NCBI RefSeq assembly: GCF_000422485.1
Contig: NZ_KE383849.1
Location: 158,472 to 222,471 of the forward strand
From: Paenibacillus pasadenensis DSM 19293
GTDB taxonomy: Bacteria; Bacillota; Bacilli; Paenibacillales; Paenibacillaceae
DNA: 64,000 nucleotides
Direction: 5' to 3'
The notes beneath the pieces were generated by a model. That model saw nothing but the letters and a program-made list of their open reading frames with translations. It was not told where the DNA came from and did no database searches. Each line of letters begins with the position of its first letter. The first letter of the stretch is position 1. The position numbers and the translations under genes were made by a program. This document shows, in pieces, positions 34,855-43,800 of this stretch.

Positions 34855-35429
34855 CAGGCATCCGCCTCCAAGCGGAACAGCTCTTCCAGCTGGACTTGAA
34901 ACCCTTCGAATACAAAGGAGGGCACGCTGCCCTTATCCATATACAGCTCCTTGACCTTGTACTCGCCATCTGCCAGCGCAAACACATGGACGGCACGGTT
35001 GCCTGGGTCTACGATCCAATATTCGGCGACGCCATATTTTTGGTACAGCTCGAATTTCTCATTGAAGTCCTTGAGGGCGGTGGACGGCGACAAGACCTCG
35101 ATGACCAGCGTCGGGGCTCCATGACAGCCCTTTTTCCCGATCTGATCCTTGGCGCATACGACGGAGAGATCCGGCTGCACCACATGATCGGGCGAGCGGT
35201 AATCACCGCTTTCGCTGAGAAAGACATCGAAGGGAGCGACGAAGACTTGGCAGCTTCTGCGCTGGAAGTAAGCTCGCAAAGCGAAATGGAGCTCTCCGAC
35301 GACGGACTGATGGAGCGGTGTAGGGGCGGGAGACATGCTGTACGCCTTCCCGTTGATCCATTCCCAGTTTCCTTCCCATGTCTGCCAGTCCTGGTAGCTG
35401 TAGACGGCTTTTTCGTCCGGAAATGACAT
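34854..35429 (-). CDS. Uma2 family protein (DUF820, PD-(D/E)XK-like)
   Basis: 191 residues. Conserved Uma2 pattern: WEWINGKAYSMSPAPTPLHQ, PFDVFL, VQPDLSVVCAKD, LVIEVLSPSTALKDFNEKFELYQKYGVAEYWIVDP. The core D...E.L residues of the restriction-like fold are present. Actual nuclease activity is unproven for the family. ATG 35429 has GGAGGAG. Upstream partner of the APH kinase. Confidence 0.88.
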   Translation of the reverse strand: MSFPDEKAVYSYQDWQTWEGNWEWINGKAYSMSPAPTPLHQSVVGELHFALRAYFQRRSCQVFVAPFDVFLSESGDYRSPDHVVQPDLSVVCAKDQIGKKGCHGAPTLVIEVLSPSTALKDFNEKFELYQKYGVAEYWIVDPGNRAVHVFALADGEYKVKELYMDKGSVPSFVFEGFQVQLEELFRLEADA

Positions 35430-35519
35430 CGGTCTCTCCTCCTTCGAGTTCCTGCATCCTCGGATCGTTCTAGGGAAAGTATACCCCATCTCTTCAGGGA
35501 CTGCACTTGCCCCCATCCC

Positions 35520-35548
35520 TCATAGTCCCGTCCACCGTCGCATAGATT
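35520..35548 (+). promoter_or_regulatory. Sigma-E promoter of spoVR
   Basis: TCATAGT (6 of 7 to KMATATT), exactly 14 bases, then CATAGATT (7 of 8 to CATACAnT), 42 bases before the spoVR ATG. Matches mother-cell sigma-E control known for Bacillus spoVR. Confidence 0.65.
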
Positions 35549-35589
35549 GGGTATGAACCTCAACTTTCGCACGGAGGGATGGAACGGAC

Positions 35590-37023
35590 ATGACTCAGGA
35601 CGAGATCCGCCAGCTGGAGCGGGCGATCGACGAGATCACGGAGATCGCGGCCGGCTTCGGCCTTGACTTTTACCCGATGCGCTACGAGATCTGCCCCGCG
35701 GACATCATCTATACGTTCGGCGCCTACGGCATGCCGACCCGCTTCTCGCACTGGAGCTTCGGCAAGTCCTTCAACAAAATGAAGCTGCAATACGATCTCG
35801 GCCTCAGCAAGATCTATGAGCTGGTCATCAACTCCAACCCCTGCTACGCCTTCCTGCTCGACGGCAACTCGCTCATCCAGAACAAGCTCATCGTCGCGCA
35901 TGTGCTCGCCCACTGCGACTTTTTCAAAAACAACGCCCGCTTCCGCAATACGAACCGCGACATGGTGGAGAGCATGTCCGCTACGGCCGAGCGCGTGACG
36001 CAGTACGAGATGCTGTACGGCACGGAGACGGTCGAGGCGTTCATCGACTCGGTGCTCGCCATCCAGGAGCATATCGATCCCGCGCTCGTGAAGCCGCGCC
36101 AGCTCGACAAGTCGCTGCAGGGCGAGTTCCTGCGCCGGGAAGCCGAGGAAGCCGAAGCGCCGCCCGCGGGCGCCTACGACGACCTCTGGTCGCTCGACGA
36201 GGACGATGCCGGCGACCAGGACGTGCAGCCGGACCCCCACCGCTTCCCCCGCCAGCCGGAGAAGGATCTCGTCTGGTTCATCGAGGAGCACAGTCCGACG
36301 ATGCAGGACTGGCAGCGCGACATCATGAGCATGCTGCGCGAGGAGATGCTGTATTTCTGGCCGCAGATGGAGACCAAGATCATGAACGAGGGCTGGGCCT
36401 CCTACTGGCATCAGCGCATCATCCGCGAGATGGACCTGACGAGCGAGGAGACGATCGAGTTCGCCAAGCTCAACTCCTCCGTCGTCATCCCCGGACGCGG
36501 CAGCCTCAATCCGTACTACCTGGGGCTGAAGATCTTCGAGGACATCGAGAAGCGCTGGGATGAGCCGAGCGAGGACGACCGGCGCCGCTTCGGCTACAAG
36601 CCGGGACGCGGCCGCGAGAAGATCTTCGAGGTGCGCGAGCTCGATTCCGACATCTCGTTCCTCCGCAACTACCTGACCAAGCAGCTCGTCGAGGACATGG
36701 ACCTGTACATTTTCGAGAAGAAGGGCCCGGAGTGGAAAATCACCGACAAGACGTGGAAAAACGTCCGCGAGCAGCTCGTCGTCTCCCGCATCAACGGCGG
36801 CTTCCCCGTGCTCGAGGTGCTGAACGGGGACTTCAACCGCGTCGGCGAGCTGTACCTCGGGCACAAGTACGAGGGCGTCGAGCTCGACCTCAAGTACGTC
36901 GAGCGCACCTTGCCGCATGTCGTCAACCTCTGGGGCAAGGCGGTCCATCTGGAGACGGTCGTCGAGGACAAAAAAATCGTCTTCAGCTGCGACGGCAAAA
37001 AGACGAGCCGGAAATTCATCTGA
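35590..37023 (+). CDS. spoVR: Stage V sporulation protein R
   Basis: 477 residues, close to the family length (about 470). Conserved blocks: [63 protein letters not shown]. In Bacillus it is mother-cell expressed and affects spore cortex formation; biochemical activity is unknown. RBS ACGGAGGG. A sigma-E promoter is visible upstream. The window also has yhbH, its frequent partner, but not adjacent. Confidence 0.96.
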   Translation: MTQDEIRQLERAIDEITEIAAGFGLDFYPMRYEICPADIIYTFGAYGMPTRFSHWSFGKSFNKMKLQYDLGLSKIYELVINSNPCYAFLLDGNSLIQNKLIVAHVLAHCDFFKNNARFRNTNRDMVESMSATAERVTQYEMLYGTETVEAFIDSVLAIQEHIDPALVKPRQLDKSLQGEFLRREAEEAEAPPAGAYDDLWSLDEDDAGDQDVQPDPHRFPRQPEKDLVWFIEEHSPTMQDWQRDIMSMLREEMLYFWPQMETKIMNEGWASYWHQRIIREMDLTSEETIEFAKLNSSVVIPGRGSLNPYYLGLKIFEDIEKRWDEPSEDDRRRFGYKPGRGREKIFEVRELDSDISFLRNYLTKQLVEDMDLYIFEKKGPEWKITDKTWKNVREQLVVSRINGGFPVLEVLNGDFNRVGELYLGHKYEGVELDLKYVERTLPHVVNLWGKAVHLETVVEDKKIVFSCDGKKTSRKFI

Positions 37024-37034
37024 ATCGGAAGCGA

Positions 37035-37070
37035 AAGCAAGCCGCCCCGCGCGAACGGGACGGCTTGCTT
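37035..37070. terminator. Bidirectional terminator
   Basis: AAGCAAGCCG / CGGCTTGCTT with an inner CCG/CGG, between convergent spoVR and the DUF6933-like gene. Confidence 0.75.
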
Positions 37071-37094
37071 GTCTGAGCAGGGAAACTCCGGACG

Positions 37095-37589
37095 TCAGCC
37101 GCCCGCTCTTGCTTTCATGTTCAGCCACAGCGCTTTCTGGAAAGCTTCGATCGGCCGGTCGTAGTTCAGCGGCTTTCGGATGATGCGGTTATGATAGCCG
37201 ATGCGGTCAAGCGGATGGGCAAAATCATCCCGCTGGAAGAAGGAGATTTCCGTCATCGTGCCGATGACGCTGCGGCTGTTCGTTTTTGCGATGGAGAAAG
37301 TCGTGGCTTCTTCCAGGTAGAGGCTTACCGCCCGCTCCTCCAGCTTTTGCTGCAGCAGGTACTCCCGCAGCGTCTGCACGAAGGCGCTTTGCAGCTTGTC
37401 GAGCTGGCCGGCGCGGATGCCCTCGAGAAAAAGGCAGAGCAGCGTCTCGTCATTGACGAGCAGGATCTGCTTGCGGTTGTTCAGCTTGATGATGTTCGCA
37501 TGCCAGCTGTACAGGCCGTCCGCCGCCTGCTCGTCCGGCTTTGCCTTCATGTCCTTCAGCAGCGACTGGGTCATTCGCAGCGTAATCAT
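37095..37589 (-). CDS. DUF6933-like hypothetical protein, 164 aa
   Basis: MITLRMTQSLLKDMKAKP ... WHANIIKLNNRKQILLVNDETLLCLFLEG resembles DUF6933 proteins, whose function is unknown. Cytoplasmic; alpha/beta character. GAGGACGG precedes the ATG. Monocistronic. Confidence 0.72.
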   Translation of the reverse strand: MITLRMTQSLLKDMKAKPDEQAADGLYSWHANIIKLNNRKQILLVNDETLLCLFLEGIRAGQLDKLQSAFVQTLREYLLQQKLEERAVSLYLEEATTFSIAKTNSRSVIGTMTEISFFQRDDFAHPLDRIGYHNRIIRKPLNYDRPIEAFQKALWLNMKARAGG

Positions 37590-37693
37590 GCTTCCGTCCT
37601 CATTTCCGTTCGGCGGTTCCGATTTTACTTTCCACTATACGGCCAGCACCGCCGGCTCGTCCATCCTTCAGCCGCCATTCCTTGAAAAAAGCA

Positions 37694-37747
37694 TTGACAA
37701 GCATTGCCGAATAGCTGTAGCATCATCCTTGTTCGTAATTTTTACAT
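37694..37747 (+). promoter_or_regulatory. Sigma-A promoter with Zur-like box
   Basis: TTGACA (37694-37699), 18 bases, TAGCAT (37718-37723). Downstream, TCGTAAT-T-TTTACAT (37733-37747) matches 11 of 14 defined positions of the Bacillus Zur box TCGTAATnATTACGA. The box would cover the start of transcription of the histidine-tailed propeller gene. Confidence 0.5.
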
Positions 37748-37763
37748 ATAGGAGAGGGTTGGA

Positions 37764-39386
37764 TTGAACAAGCTGTCCGCATTCGCGCTTTCGCTGAGCG
37801 CGCTTGCTCTATTGCTGCCTGCATCCGGCGCCATGGCGCACGGGACGGTAGAACGCATTTCGGAAAGCACCTCAGCCGAAGCCCGGCTGTTCGTGGCTGA
37901 CGGCCAGAATGGCGATCTCGTCACGATCGATCTGCCGAGCGGCAAGACGGTCTCGCGGCTGTCCACGCCGGCCTCGATCATGAGCCTGAGCCTGGCGCCG
38001 GACGCCCGCCATCTGTTCGTCACGCGCGGCCGCGACACGGACAAGGATTACGTCACCGTCGTGAACACCGGCTTCGATCCGGCGACCGGCGCCGCCCGTC
38101 CTCCGATCGTCTCACGCACGTTCGAGGGCTACTCGCCCGACAGCTCGCATCCCGTGGCCGGCTTGCCGACGATCGCCAACGAATCCAAAGCGGAGCTGCT
38201 GCTGCTCAGCGGCGATCTCGACTCGCTGGACGGCGTGAGCGTACGCAAGCTCGCGCTGGCGGGCAACGCCCATTACCACTATGCCGAGGCGGGCGGCCTG
38301 CTCTACGTCGGCCATCTGCAGCAAGGCTTCGTCCAGGTGCTCGACCTCGAGAGCGGCCAGGAAAAGACGCGCATCCCCGGCTGCCCGGTGCTGCACGGAA
38401 TCGCCGAGGACGAGCCGAGCGGCCGCCTGCTGTTCGGCTGCCAGAACGGCACGCTGGTCGTCGGCACGCAGGGCGCGGAGACGGCGAAGGCCGTCGCGCG
38501 CATCGACTATCCGGAGAAGCAGCGCGTCGCCGCTTTCCTGGAGGGCAAGGACCGCGTGTTCTGGGGCTACACGGAAGGCACGCTGCCGCTGCTGTACAAG
38601 CTGGACGCCAGCCGCCAGCCCTATGCGTATGAGACGGTCGCGATCGAGCCGTCGATCCGCCAGGCGGTGTCCTCGGATCAGGCGTACCTGCTGAGCCTGC
38701 GCCGATCCGGCATGCTGGAGATCCGCGACTCGGCCAGCGGCAGCCTGCTGCGCGCGACGGCGATCGGCAAAGGCTGGAGCGCCGACTTCCATGAGCATGT
38801 CGACAAGGCGGTGCTGCCGGATATCGCCACGAGCGCGCGCTACGCCTATGTCAGCCTGCCCGGCGAGGGACGGATCGCCCAGGTCGAGCTGGCCTCCGGC
38901 AAGCTCGTCCGCTACCTGGAGGTCGGCGGCGAGCCGACCCGGCTGGAGCTGCTGGAGAAAAAGGGCGGCGACGATGCGCCGTCCGCCTCCGAGCCGTCCG
39001 CTTCTCCAGCGGCAGCGGAGCCGGCGCTGAAGCGCGGCGATAAATCCGTGCCGCTGGCGGCCGCTCCGCTGATGCAGGACGATCATGCCTGGCTGCCTTT
39101 GCGCAGCACGGCCGCAGCGTTCGGCCTGCGCGTGCAGTGGCAAGCCGGCGCCGGCATCGCGGTGAGCGGGGAGGGCCTGTCCGTGCAGCTGACGATCGGC
39201 GGCCGGACGGCGAAGGCAGGCGGCAAGGCGGCGGAGCTGCATGCTCCGATCCGGCTCGTCGGCGGCTCCGCCTACATCCAGGAGCATGATCTGGAAAGCC
39301 TGCTCGGCATCCAGCTGCTCGGCGCGGGCGGCCATGCCCACGGCGAAGGGCATGAGCATGGCGAGGAGCATGACCACGCGCATTAA
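37764..39386 (+). CDS. Secreted beta-propeller protein with His-rich tail, AztD-like
   Basis: 540 residues, TTG start after GGAGAGGG. Signal peptide (NKLSAFALSLSALALLLPA ... MAHG). A repeat-rich beta-propeller (about 35-395; VADGQNGDLVTIDLPSG, HGIAEDEPSGRLLFGCQNGTLVV) resembles AztD zinc chaperones. A copper-amine-oxidase-N/stalk-type domain follows (about 425-520), and the C-terminus is a metal-binding tail (HAHGEGHEHGEEHDHAH). Likely an extracellular zinc-binding or zinc-chaperone protein; the Zur-like site supports this. No AztABC transporter gene is adjacent. Confidence 0.75.
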   Translation: MNKLSAFALSLSALALLLPASGAMAHGTVERISESTSAEARLFVADGQNGDLVTIDLPSGKTVSRLSTPASIMSLSLAPDARHLFVTRGRDTDKDYVTVVNTGFDPATGAARPPIVSRTFEGYSPDSSHPVAGLPTIANESKAELLLLSGDLDSLDGVSVRKLALAGNAHYHYAEAGGLLYVGHLQQGFVQVLDLESGQEKTRIPGCPVLHGIAEDEPSGRLLFGCQNGTLVVGTQGAETAKAVARIDYPEKQRVAAFLEGKDRVFWGYTEGTLPLLYKLDASRQPYAYETVAIEPSIRQAVSSDQAYLLSLRRSGMLEIRDSASGSLLRATAIGKGWSADFHEHVDKAVLPDIATSARYAYVSLPGEGRIAQVELASGKLVRYLEVGGEPTRLELLEKKGGDDAPSASEPSASPAAAEPALKRGDKSVPLAAAPLMQDDHAWLPLRSTAAAFGLRVQWQAGAGIAVSGEGLSVQLTIGGRTAKAGGKAAELHAPIRLVGGSAYIQEHDLESLLGIQLLGAGGHAHGEGHEHGEEHDHAH

Positions 39387-39501
39387 GCGCATAGCCTGAT
39401 CGGGACGACGACGCGACATTTTCTCCCCGATTTTTACACGACTGGAGGAATTCGGCCCTCTGATGCCAAAGTAGTCGTGGAAAAAGGAGGAGGAATGAGC
39501 G

Positions 39502-39984
39502 ATGCAGACCCGGCATGAAGTGTTGTTCAACCAGCTTGAAGCGTATCGAAGCGAGCTGCTCGAACTCGCCGAGGCGGCAGGCGAGGACGCCGCCGACCGG
39601 ATCCCGGACGGATTCGCCAACAACATCCGCTGGAATCTCGGACATGTGTTCACGGACCAGTACCTGTGGATCCGGGCGCTGACGAAGGAGGAGGTCCCCC
39701 TGCCGCCAGGCTTCCCCGCTTGGTTCGGATACGGCACGAACCCGAGCCTTTTCACGGCCGAGACCCCCTCGTACGGCCAGCTGCTGGAGCTGCTGCGGCA
39801 GCAGCCGCTGCAGCTGAGGGAGCGGTACGGCGATCGGCTCGAGGAGAGCTATCCGCCGACGGAGATGGGGATGCATACGATCGAGCAAGTGCTTGTGCGC
39901 ACGATCTTTCACGAAGGACTGCATATCGGAGCCGTCCAGGCGATCCGCCGCCAGCTGAACCGGCAAGCGGCCAACGCCGGCTGA
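39502..39984 (+). CDS. DinB family protein
   Basis: 160 residues, four-helix DinB_2 fold. Metal-ligand histidines in WNLGHVF and FHEGLHIG. Family members include thiol transferases, but most have no known substrate. RBS AAAGGAGGAGG. Followed by a strong terminator. Confidence 0.87.
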   Translation: MQTRHEVLFNQLEAYRSELLELAEAAGEDAADRIPDGFANNIRWNLGHVFTDQYLWIRALTKEEVPLPPGFPAWFGYGTNPSLFTAETPSYGQLLELLRQQPLQLRERYGDRLEESYPPTEMGMHTIEQVLVRTIFHEGLHIGAVQAIRRQLNRQAANAG

Positions 39985-39989
39985 ACAAA

Positions 39990-40026
39990 AAATCCAAGGC
40001 TTATGAGAGCCTTGGATTTCTTTTTG
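39990..40026 (+). terminator. Terminator of dinB
   Basis: AAATCCAAGGC / GCCTTGGATTT then CTTTTTG. Its stem shares AATCCAAGGC with the hairpin at 3-30. Confidence 0.88.
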
Positions 40027-40041
40027 TATCAGCGTAAGGAA

Positions 40042-40221
40042 CTAGAGCCGATGGTTGCGCTTTTCGTCCAGGTAGATGTCCAGCGCGGCGATAGCGCGTT
40101 TCAGCAGCTTAATTAGAAGATAGAGCACGTAAAATCCAATACCAATCAATAGCAGGTAGACGATGCCAATGCCAAGGGGCAAAAAGAAGCTAAATGCGGA
40201 AAAGCCGGTAGCCGAATTCAT
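40042..40221 (-). CDS. Small membrane protein, 59 aa
   Basis: MNSATGFSAFSFFLPLGIGI then one long hydrophobic helix (VYLLLIGIGFYVLYLLIKLL) and a basic/acidic tail ending DEKRNHRL. Its ATG overlaps the stop of the GNAT gene (ATGA) and follows GAGGAGGAG, so it is translated as the third gene of this operon. Function unknown; it may partner the membrane-anchored acetyltransferase. Confidence 0.75.
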   Translation of the reverse strand: MNSATGFSAFSFFLPLGIGIVYLLLIGIGFYVLYLLIKLLKRAIAALDIYLDEKRNHRL

Positions 40222-40982
40222 TGCTCCTCCTCGGATTCAGCGGCATTTTTTCCTGCCGCAGATTTTGTCGGCCGTTTCAGCCGGGTCGAATAGGGCCGAA
40301 AGCCAGCGCTTCTCCAGAAAGCCATCCCTTCGGGATTGCTCTCCAAAACATCGACGGTCACTTCCGTGCCTGCAGAAGCATGGCGGTCCACATACAGCCG
40401 GACAGCCTGCTGCCCGATGCCGCTGCGCCGATGCTGCCGTTCCACGAACAGCTGCCGGATCTGGCCGTTCCCATCCTCGCTCCGCCGATGCAGCAGATAA
40501 CCGGCTGTCCGCTCGTCAAGCATGATCCATTGGGCATGCCACTCCTCCGAGAGGAGCCAGCCGCGCATCCGTTCCAGCAGCTCTTCGTCGCTCATCGGGT
40601 TCGAGCTGCGCTCGTCCTCGATCAGCATCCGATTCATCTGCGCAAGTCGCGGCGCATCCTCGACGGCAGCCGGAACCAGCCGCACCTGCGCGCCAGGCCC
40701 CGAGCCGCCAGCGCTAGAGGCGGGGTCTTCTGGCCCGCGCATCCTCTCCAGCTCTTCCTCGATCTCGCGGTTGTACGCCTCAAGCTCGGGATCATGCGTC
40801 TCGCGCTCCGCAAGCTTCGCTTCCTCCTCCATCGCCCGCTTCAGCTCGCGCTCCGCGAGCTCCTCCGGCCGCAGCAGGCCGAGCTTTTCGCGAATGGCGG
40901 TCAAATCCTCCTGAACCGACTTCGTTTTCTGGTACAGGCTGAACGTCAGCATAAGAAGCGCGATAAGCACGATTAGAATCAT
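40218..40982 (-). CDS. Membrane-anchored GNAT acetyltransferase
   Basis: 254 residues with an unusual layout: an N-terminal transmembrane helix (1-18, MILIVLIALLMLTFSLY), an acidic coiled-coil-like stretch (about 20-85), then a GNAT domain (about 95-230) with acetyl-CoA motif A QLFVERQHRRSGIGQQAV and SNPEGMAFWRSAGF. The ATG at 40982 overlaps the APH stop (ATGA) and sits 6 bases from AGGAGG; the ATG at 40988 is too close to that RBS. The substrate is unknown and would be at the membrane face. Confidence 0.82.
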   Translation of the reverse strand: MILIVLIALLMLTFSLYQKTKSVQEDLTAIREKLGLLRPEELAERELKRAMEEEAKLAERETHDPELEAYNREIEEELERMRGPEDPASSAGGSGPGAQVRLVPAAVEDAPRLAQMNRMLIEDERSSNPMSDEELLERMRGWLLSEEWHAQWIMLDERTAGYLLHRRSEDGNGQIRQLFVERQHRRSGIGQQAVRLYVDRHASAGTEVTVDVLESNPEGMAFWRSAGFRPYSTRLKRPTKSAAGKNAAESEEEQ

Positions 40983-41821
40983 GTCCATCCTCCTGGCGTC
41001 GCGGCGAGCAGGCTGCGCAGCTGAGCCGCATGCCTGCCGTCGTCGCCACGGTCCATTTCCGCAGCGCGGACCGCGAAGGTCGGAACCATCCAGGCATCCG
41101 CCAGCGCCGGGTCCATCCCGGACAGCGAGAAGTACTCCTGGCGATAGTCGTGATGAAATAGCTCCCTGAGCTCGCGCCGGCGCACCCATTCCGGAGCGCC
41201 GGGCGGGAGCGACCGCCCCTGGAGCATCATCGAGCTGCGGGCTACATCCGCCGCCGGATCGCCGACAAGCGCGTTCATCCAGTCGATGATGACCGGTCCT
41301 CGCGGAGACAGAATGATATTGTCCGGATGAAAATCATAATGGCATACTCGCTCGCCTGCAGGCAGAACGTCCAGCACGGCCTGAGACGCCTGCTTTTCGC
41401 TTTCCGTGAGCCAAGGCGCCCATTGGATCATCCGCGCCATATCCGTCTTGAGCTCCGGACCGCCCTCGGCGCGGACGCCGTGCAGCTCGTTCTGCAGACG
41501 AGCCATCATCCGGGCATAGGCGGAAACGCTTGCCGCCGACGGCTCGATCGTCCATAGCATCGTCAAGCCCTCGATCCGCTCATAAATCAGTCCCGGCCGA
41601 CCTTCAAACTCGACGAATCCGCCAAAAGAAGGGGCATTCAAGCCGAGCTTCTGAAAAAAGACGGCCTTGGCCGCTTCTTTCTCGGCTTCCTGACGAGCCG
41701 TCGAACCGTCATGGAATAGTTTGACGACCTCCGTTTTTCCCCAGCGGTAAATCGTCGCCGTGTTCCCCCTGCCGATCGGCTCGCCGAGGGTCGAAGCCAA
41801 CCCATCCTTCAATGAACCCAC
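40979..41821 (-). CDS. Aminoglycoside-phosphotransferase-family kinase
   Basis: 280 residues. Glycine-rich start (GEPIGRGNTATIYRWG), catalytic loop HYDFHPDNII, metal site VIIDWMNA. Small-molecule kinase of the APH/choline-kinase-like group, substrate unknown. GAGGTGGG precedes the ATG. First gene of a three-gene overlapping operon with GNAT and a small membrane protein. Distinct in sequence from the APH at 33964. Confidence 0.85.
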   Translation of the reverse strand: MGSLKDGLASTLGEPIGRGNTATIYRWGKTEVVKLFHDGSTARQEAEKEAAKAVFFQKLGLNAPSFGGFVEFEGRPGLIYERIEGLTMLWTIEPSAASVSAYARMMARLQNELHGVRAEGGPELKTDMARMIQWAPWLTESEKQASQAVLDVLPAGERVCHYDFHPDNIILSPRGPVIIDWMNALVGDPAADVARSSMMLQGRSLPPGAPEWVRRRELRELFHHDYRQEYFSLSGMDPALADAWMVPTFAVRAAEMDRGDDGRHAAQLRSLLAATPGGWT

Positions 41822-41975
41822 CTCATTTCGATGGATCTAGCATACAGATTCTTCCTTATCGTGTAAATATGCCGACCGCCCCGGAATCGACACATTGAGA
41901 TCGCTTCCAACAGGCAAGCTATCGAATCCTCAGGACCGATCCCCAGATCCTGTCCTCAGTCCTAAAAAAAGTTAG

Positions 41976-42022
41976 TTGCACATTTTTAGTTATCACGCTA
42001 TACTGTGACTTATTCAGTCACA
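41976..42022 (+). promoter_or_regulatory. azoR promoter and palindromic operator
   Basis: TTGCAC (41976-41981), 17 bases, TATACT (41999-42004). Immediately downstream, overlapping the -10 end, is TGTGACT-TATTC-AGTCACA (42004-42022), perfect 7-bp arms. A repressor bound there would block transcription start. TTAGTT also occurs twice upstream (near 41972 and 41986). Confidence 0.6.
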
Positions 42023-42050
42023 ATTCATTTTCAAGGGAGCGATTTTTTTC

Positions 42051-42674
42051 ATGGCAAATGTTCTATTCATCAAAGCAAACGACCGTCCTTCGGATCAGGC
42101 CGTCAGCGTTCAAATGTACGACGCCTTCCTGGACTCTTATAAGAGCACTCATGCCGGCGACACGGTGACCGAGCTTGATCTGTACACGGAGCTCCTGCCG
42201 TTCTACGGCAACACGGCGATGACCGCGATGTTCAAAGGCGCGCAAGGCATGGAGCTGACGGCCGAGGAGCAGGAAGCGGCCGATCGCGTCAACCAATACG
42301 TCAACCAGTTCCTCGAAGCCGACAAGGTCGTCATCACGGTTCCGCTGTGGAACTATGCCGCTCCGGCTCCGCTGATCAACTATGTCGCATACATCGCCCA
42401 AGCCGGCAAGACGTTCCGCTACACGGCGAACGGTCCGGAAGGCCTGGCCAAAGGCAAAAAAGTCGTGCTGCTGAGCGCGCGCGGCGGCGTGTACTCCGAA
42501 GGTCCGATGGCCGACTTCGAAGCGGCTGTCCGTCCGCTCAAAGGCGCATTCGGCCTGTTCGGAGCCGACGTGCAAGAGCTCGTCATCGAAGGCCACAACC
42601 AGTTCCGCGACCGCTCCGCCGACATTCTGCGCGAAGGTCTGGACAAAGTGAAGGCTGTCGCTTCCGACTTCTAA
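42051..42674 (+). CDS. azoR: FMN-dependent NADH:quinone oxidoreductase / azoreductase
   Basis: 207 residues, flavodoxin-like. MANVLFIKANDRPSDQAVSVQMYDAF, FMN-binding VPLWNYAAPAPLINYVAYIAQAGKTF and LLSARGGVYSEGP are typical of AzoR. Two-electron reduction of quinones protects against thiol modification; Bacillus homologues respond to quinone-sensing repressors. RBS AAGGGAG. Terminator downstream. Confidence 0.93.
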   Translation: MANVLFIKANDRPSDQAVSVQMYDAFLDSYKSTHAGDTVTELDLYTELLPFYGNTAMTAMFKGAQGMELTAEEQEAADRVNQYVNQFLEADKVVITVPLWNYAAPAPLINYVAYIAQAGKTFRYTANGPEGLAKGKKVVLLSARGGVYSEGPMADFEAAVRPLKGAFGLFGADVQELVIEGHNQFRDRSADILREGLDKVKAVASDF

Positions 42675-42692
42675 GAAACGGCTGCAACCACG

Positions 42693-42736
42693 AACGGAGG
42701 ATCCCCATGCCTGGCATGGAGATCCTCCGTTTTTTT
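42693..42736. terminator. Terminator of azoR
   Basis: ACGGAGGATC...GATCCTCCGT with inner CATGCC/GGCATG, then TTTTTTT on the plus strand. Separates convergent azoR and hydrolase genes. Confidence 0.88.
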
Positions 42737-42760
42737 GCTATTCGGGCGACCGATGCCGGG

Positions 42761-43642
42761 TCATCGGGGAGCCAGAGCTTTTTCCAGCCAGGGCTTGATC
42801 AGCGGCAGCGCGGCGTCCGGCTGCATCGCTTTCACATGGTCCATATCCGCTCCCCGAAGAAGCTCCACCCGCCATCCTGCCTGCTCCATGGATCTCCGAT
42901 GGCGCTCGATCGGCCCGGCGATATCGACGGTCACGCCGCCGAACCTTTCCCCGTAGGCGATCATGTCCCTTTCTCCGGCAAAGACCAGCCTCGGCATCCC
43001 CAGCTTGTCCTGGACGCGCCGATCATCGAAGTCCGCCAGGCTTTCATACAACGTCCGAAACTGCAGCGCGACCTGCGGATCGACCGTGACCGGAGCGCTG
43101 TCCCAGTCATGCTCCTCCATGGATGGCGGAGACTCTGGAGGCGGCACGGAAGCGCCAGGCCGCAGCCAGTTCTGCCGGGCCAGCTCATGCGTGCGGCGGG
43201 TCACCTCCAGCATCTCTGCATAAGGCCCGTCCAGAGGAGGGAAACCTCCCATGACGAGGCTTTCCATCCGATCGGTGCGGATCGCCACCTGCAAGCCGAC
43301 CAGAGCGAGCCACGAGTACCCGTAATAACTGAAGCGCCCGACCTCCGCGGCATCCGCGATCTCCAGCATGTCCCTTGCGGCTCGCTCGGCAGTCAAGCCT
43401 TCCGGATACGGATTCGAGAAAAGATAGCTTTCATAGTCGAAATATACGACCCGAAACGATTCCGCCAGCCCTTGAACGAACCGCTCTCCAAGAAGCGGGT
43501 CGACTCCCCACTGCAAGAGCGCATCGGCCTCCTTTCCGTATACGCTCCGTTTTGCTCCCGGCAGCAGGACGACTCGTCCATCCGGCCTCCCCGCAACCCC
43601 GACATCGATCTCCCCGCGAGACAGCTTCGCCTTTCGGTCCAT
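42761..43642 (-). CDS. Alpha/beta hydrolase
   Basis: 293 residues. Nucleophile elbow GYSWLALV (serine), VVLLPGAKRSVYG near the N-terminus, acid in VFAGERDM, and histidine in GADMDHVKAM. Substrate unknown. AAGGAAGG precedes the ATG. Divergent from a MerR-type regulator, which may control it. Confidence 0.83.
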   Translation of the reverse strand: MDRKAKLSRGEIDVGVAGRPDGRVVLLPGAKRSVYGKEADALLQWGVDPLLGERFVQGLAESFRVVYFDYESYLFSNPYPEGLTAERAARDMLEIADAAEVGRFSYYGYSWLALVGLQVAIRTDRMESLVMGGFPPLDGPYAEMLEVTRRTHELARQNWLRPGASVPPPESPPSMEEHDWDSAPVTVDPQVALQFRTLYESLADFDDRRVQDKLGMPRLVFAGERDMIAYGERFGGVTVDIAGPIERHRRSMEQAGWRVELLRGADMDHVKAMQPDAALPLIKPWLEKALAPR

Positions 43643-43800
43643 TCGGCATCCTTCCTTTCCTTTTCCCTCTCCTTATCAGGCTACTACATGAAGGCAAGCT
43701 TTCGGTTCGACGGGCGGAAAGCCTTGATTCGCGGGTCTCAATCCGGTTCAATGTTGTTGTAGCGCTTCAAGGCTCTACATGAAGGAGGAAAGGTGAGGCG

